Origin: Hungateiclostridiaceae bacterium UBA1305
GTDB taxonomy: Bacteria; Bacillota; Clostridia; Acetivibrionales; DTU013
DNA length: 64,000 nucleotides
Reading direction: 5' to 3'
Assembly (NCBI GenBank): GCA_002307275.1
Contig: DBTX01000078.1
Location: forward strand, 69,712 to 133,711
The notes under the pieces were generated by a model. The model did no database searches. It saw nothing but the letters and a program-made list of their open reading frames with translations, and was not told the origin of the DNA. Shown piece after piece: positions 62,806-64,000 of the stretch (within the stretch, counting starts at the first letter, position 1; each line of letters starts with the position of its first letter). Both the position numbers and the translations under genes were made by a program.

Positions 62806-62864
62806 TCACGTTATGTTTTCAGAAGCAGCCAACGATTTACCTTTTCGTACATTCCTGCGGATAT
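62806..62864 (-). pseudogene. Decayed C-terminus of a MATE transporter
   Basis: The minus-strand frame DIRRNVRKGKSLAASENIT ends at a TGA. It aligns with the last residues of the MATE protein at 51162 (RYKQGKWKNKSLVAAKNIP), and the DNA keeps many shared bases. Nothing else of the gene remains. Not expressed as a protein. Confidence 0.5.
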
Positions 62865-62917
62865 CACACAAGATTTATATGTTATTCTAGAGTTATGCTG
62901 AGAAGTCCTGGTTTCAC

Positions 62918-63397
62918 TCATTTGTGATACGTTTCACCGTTGATAATCTTGAATGCCCGGAATATCTGCTCCAGCAGGATCAGGCGGGTCAATTGGTGCG
63001 GGTAGGTCATATCGGATAATGACAGCCGGAGATCGGCTTTTTTGATAAGTTCAATGTCGAGGCCTAAAGATCCCCCGATGATAAATGTGATATTGGATCT
63101 GCCCGTGACAAAGCAAGTCTGTAAAGCGGACGCAAAATCCTCCGAGCTTTTCTTCTCCCCCTTGACATCCATAATGATCAGGAATGTGCCTTCTTTCAGC
63201 TTGCCAGCAATTTTTGCAGCTTCCTTCCTTTTTATCTGCTCCCCCTGCGCCGGACTTAGTGTATCAGGCGCCTGTTCATCTTCCACCTCTACCATCTGCA
63301 GGTCGCAAAAGCGCGAAAGGCGCTTGGTATATTCGCCAATGCCTTCCTTAAGGTAACGCTCCTTCAATTTTCCTACTGCAATAATTGTCACTTTCAT
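62918..63397 (-). CDS. rlmH: 23S rRNA pseudouridine-1915 N3-methyltransferase
   Basis: 159 aa SPOUT methyltransferase that methylates pseudouridine 1915 in helix 69 of 23S rRNA on assembled ribosomes. It starts MKVTIIAVGKLKERYLKEGI, has the trefoil-knot SAM site FIIGGSLGLD and LSLSDMTYPHQLTRLILLEQ, and ends ...KIINGETYHK with the conserved YHK tail. Length and motifs are standard. Its neighbour is a YycJ-like MBL hydrolase, the same arrangement as in many Firmicutes. Confidence 0.97.
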   Translation of the reverse strand: MKVTIIAVGKLKERYLKEGIGEYTKRLSRFCDLQMVEVEDEQAPDTLSPAQGEQIKRKEAAKIAGKLKEGTFLIIMDVKGEKKSSEDFASALQTCFVTGRSNITFIIGGSLGLDIELIKKADLRLSLSDMTYPHQLTRLILLEQIFRAFKIINGETYHK

Positions 63398-63517
63398 TTC
63401 TTCCCTCGTCTCCTGAAATTCACGGGAATATTATATGGGTCTTGTATAAATATTACATGGTGCAGCCCGGCATAAACCTTCCATCCGGAATGAAAGTCCT
63501 TCCAGCATACCCCTCAC

Positions 63518-64000
63518 CTAAAGCTCGATTACCTTGCCGACGCGGTCGCGAAGGACAACCTCCAGCATGACATCAATACCAGCCACCAGTTTTTTTTCGC
63601 AAAGCGCATTGCAAACGGTCTGGTAAGCGAGTTCAGGGAAATTGTTCTCCTTGCTGAGATGCCCCAGCAGAAAATGCTTCGTACCCTTCTCCGCCATATA
63701 CGCTATGACCTCTCCGGCCGCATCGTTGGAGAGATGCCCCTGATTACCCGCTATACGCCGTTTCAGGTGCCATGGATACGGCCCTACCTTCAGCATTTCA
63801 GTATCGTGGTTTGACTCCAGCAGCAGCAAGTCGCTGTCTGCCAGGCAGTTTAACAAGTCCAGGCTTATATGTCCTATGTCCGTCGCTACGGTCACCTTTT
63901 TCCCTGCCGCATTGAAGCTGTAGCCTACAGGTTCATTCGCATCGTGGGGTATTGGAAAGGGAACCACTTCAATATCGCCAATCGTAAAAGACTCACAGGA
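63518..64000 (-). CDS. MBL-fold hydrolase (YycJ/WalJ type), N-terminus beyond window edge
   Basis: About 161 codons are visible, open to the right edge. FPIPHDANEPVGYSF (second metal His-Asp), ATDIGHISLDLLNCL, LLLESNHDTEML, RIAGNQGHLSNDAAGEVIAY and FLLGHLSKENNFPELAYQ are typical of the YycJ/WalJ group. In Bacillus these proteins are linked to coordination of division and replication. The N-terminal HxHxDH part is outside the window. The rlmH gene lies 120 bases downstream. Confidence 0.9.
   Translation of the reverse strand, partial: SCESFTIGDIEVVPFPIPHDANEPVGYSFNAAGKKVTVATDIGHISLDLLNCLADSDLLLLESNHDTEMLKVGPYPWHLKRRIAGNQGHLSNDAAGEVIAYMAEKGTKHFLLGHLSKENNFPELAYQTVCNALCEKKLVAGIDVMLEVVLRDRVGKVIEL

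Overview
The window looks like chromosomal DNA of a spore-forming anaerobic member of the Clostridia. It carries the sporulation protease YabG, an orphan TM1266-type regulator of the iron-only hydrogenase system, a hemerythrin, S-layer homology repeats, many strong GGAGG ribosome binding sites, and the rlmH / yycJ-type MBL neighbourhood. I saw no rRNA or tRNA gene, CRISPR array or intact insertion sequence.

Layout. 1-3185 (mostly minus): VOC protein, deoC, CPBP protease, sugar-phosphate epimerase and TM1266-type regulator. 3425-6907 (plus): kinase, yabG, hemerythrin, a wrecked diacylglycerol kinase and two small membrane proteins. 7011-11694: a heterodimeric ABC exporter divergent from an AraC regulator. 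11800-15600: an accessory and decay zone with a hipBA toxin-antitoxin pair beside remnants of a serine recombinase, an MFS transporter and a phage-like HTH gene. 15596-19593: CoA ligase, TetR and aldehyde dehydrogenase, with a 38-bp perfect palindrome over the tetR promoter. 19881-24306: a LacI-controlled sugar/cyclitol oxidation operon. 24551-29327: membrane proteins, plus a MerR-methyltransferase fusion next to an MFS exporter. 29631-34062: lipoprotein, PhzF enzyme and a large PEP-synthase-like protein. 34257-35891: arsR, permease and thioredoxin. 36319-45683: DUF3784 protein, a MocR/PLP-decarboxylase pair, a PhzF pseudogene, SLH-BsuPI protein, threonine aldolase, ddl and murF. 46003-53678: XRE-DUF5680 regulator, GH31 glycosidase with AraC regulator, PHP phosphoesterase, MATE exporter and choline-kinase-like protein. 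54161-62699: a pyrimidine/hydantoin catabolic operon. 62918-64000: rlmH and a truncated MBL hydrolase gene.

The most unusual item is in the pyrimidine operon. Its substrate-binding lipoprotein (57096-58295) carries the halves of an NMT1/THI5-type binding fold in reversed order, which reads as a natural circular permutation. The same operon encodes an ATPase, two permeases, a dihydropyrimidinase, a dihydropyrimidine-dehydrogenase FMN subunit with an extra N-terminal Fe-S module, and an M20-type N-carbamoyl amidohydrolase. Together these could import a pyrimidine or hydantoin, reduce it, open the ring and remove the carbamoyl group.

Two other themes recur. First, gene decay: at least eight recognisable remnants, two of them (diacylglycerol kinase, PhzF) with both ends kept and the middle deleted. 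Second, short degenerate tandem repeats (21-29 bp periods) directly downstream of stop codons at four separate genes. All functional assignments come from reading motifs; no database search was run.
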